Of a stretch of DNA of 5,885 nucleotides, positions 5,841 to 5,885 are shown piece after piece. Source of the DNA: Planctomycetota bacterium. GTDB taxonomy: Bacteria; Planctomycetota; Planctomycetia; Isosphaerales; Isosphaeraceae. Numbering within the stretch: the stretch's first letter is position 1; each line of letters opens with the position of its first letter. The notes beneath the pieces were generated by a model. It saw nothing but the letters and a program-made list of their open reading frames with translations. It did no database searches and had not been told where the DNA came from. The translations under genes and the position numbers were made by a program. The stretch covers positions 1 through 5,885 of the forward strand of contig JAKAUH010000247.1 in the NCBI GenBank assembly GCA_021818605.1, given 5' to 3'.

Positions 5841-5885
5841 CAGGCTCTCAGCCTGACTCGCCTTCACTGTCAGGCTGAGAGCCTG
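5841..5885. repeat. Perfect 17-nt inverted repeat at the window edge
   Basis: CAGGCTCTCAGCCTGAC (5841-5857) and GTCAGGCTGAGAGCCTG (5869-5885) are exact inverses around an 11-base spacer. Each arm is itself a small palindrome (TCAGGCT-CTC-AGCCTGA, 5840-5856), again with 7-3-7 geometry. The right arm ends at the window edge, so the repeat may be longer. Confidence 0.8.

Larger units (their letters stand above)
4898..5885. other. About 1 kb without a supportable gene; repeat-rich on the right half
   Basis: The left half (4898-5200) should hold the promoter of the copper-binding protein gene, but I see no clear -35/-10. The stretch 5020-5110 is less GC-rich than the rest, as expected of non-coding DNA. 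Two short hairpins lie at 5216-5253. From 5404 to the window edge the DNA is dominated by palindromic repeats, listed separately. Long open frames cross it on both strands, but their peptides are translations of the repeats (for example KMPAPARGHLR twice on +, FEGARA(R/Q)ERASS twice on -) and resemble no protein family. Confidence 0.6.

Noticed and set aside
5180..5878. 232-residue open frame on + covering the repeat cluster
   Set aside because: The peptide is mostly translation of the hairpin repeats, has no family resemblance and no ribosome binding site, and long open frames are common at this GC content.

Overview
The window is GC-rich and looks like a chromosomal stretch from a planctomycete, most likely of the Isosphaeraceae type. 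Three things suggest this: an ECF sigma factor whose C-terminus carries a membrane anchor and a long extracytoplasmic helical domain, a small 'PF(I/V)PFRL' hypothetical protein common in that phylum, and gene-poor spacers full of short GC-rich hairpin repeats. The assignment is inference from family resemblance; there is no rRNA or marker gene to confirm it.

Left part (1-1474, + strand): a chimeric reading frame begins with the first 28 residues of a short-chain dehydrogenase and continues in frame into the sigma-4 half of an ECF sigma factor, followed by a transmembrane segment and a coiled-coil tail. An 84-residue conserved hypothetical protein follows after 84 bases. The spacer at 1475-1624 lies between convergent genes and holds an inverted pair of 17-nt hairpin units.

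Middle (1625-4305): a beta-lactamase/esterase-type serine hydrolase on the - strand has a clean signal peptide and its catalytic motifs, but one base is missing near 2615-2620, which splits the frame. A 405-base divergent spacer follows, then a + strand gene for a secreted protein rich in Pro, Ala, Ser and Thr.

Right part (4306-5885): a hairpin separates that gene from a convergent - strand gene for a Tat-exported, Cys-rich four-helix-bundle protein of the copper-storage (Csp/DUF326) kind. The last kilobase (4885-5885) has no gene I can support. Instead it carries a cluster of palindromic repeats of three sequence families: two 38-nt hairpins in tandem, three GGTGGGT-type 17-nt hairpins (two forming an inverted pair, as in the 1.5-kb spacer), and a perfect 17-nt inverted repeat at the window edge.

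The genes do not form an obvious pathway. No defence system, CRISPR array, transposase or RNA gene was recognised. The main points of interest are the SDR-sigma chimera, the hairpin repeat families and the Cys-rich copper-binding candidate. The chimera and the single-base frameshift could both be real lesions or assembly faults, and the window cannot decide which.
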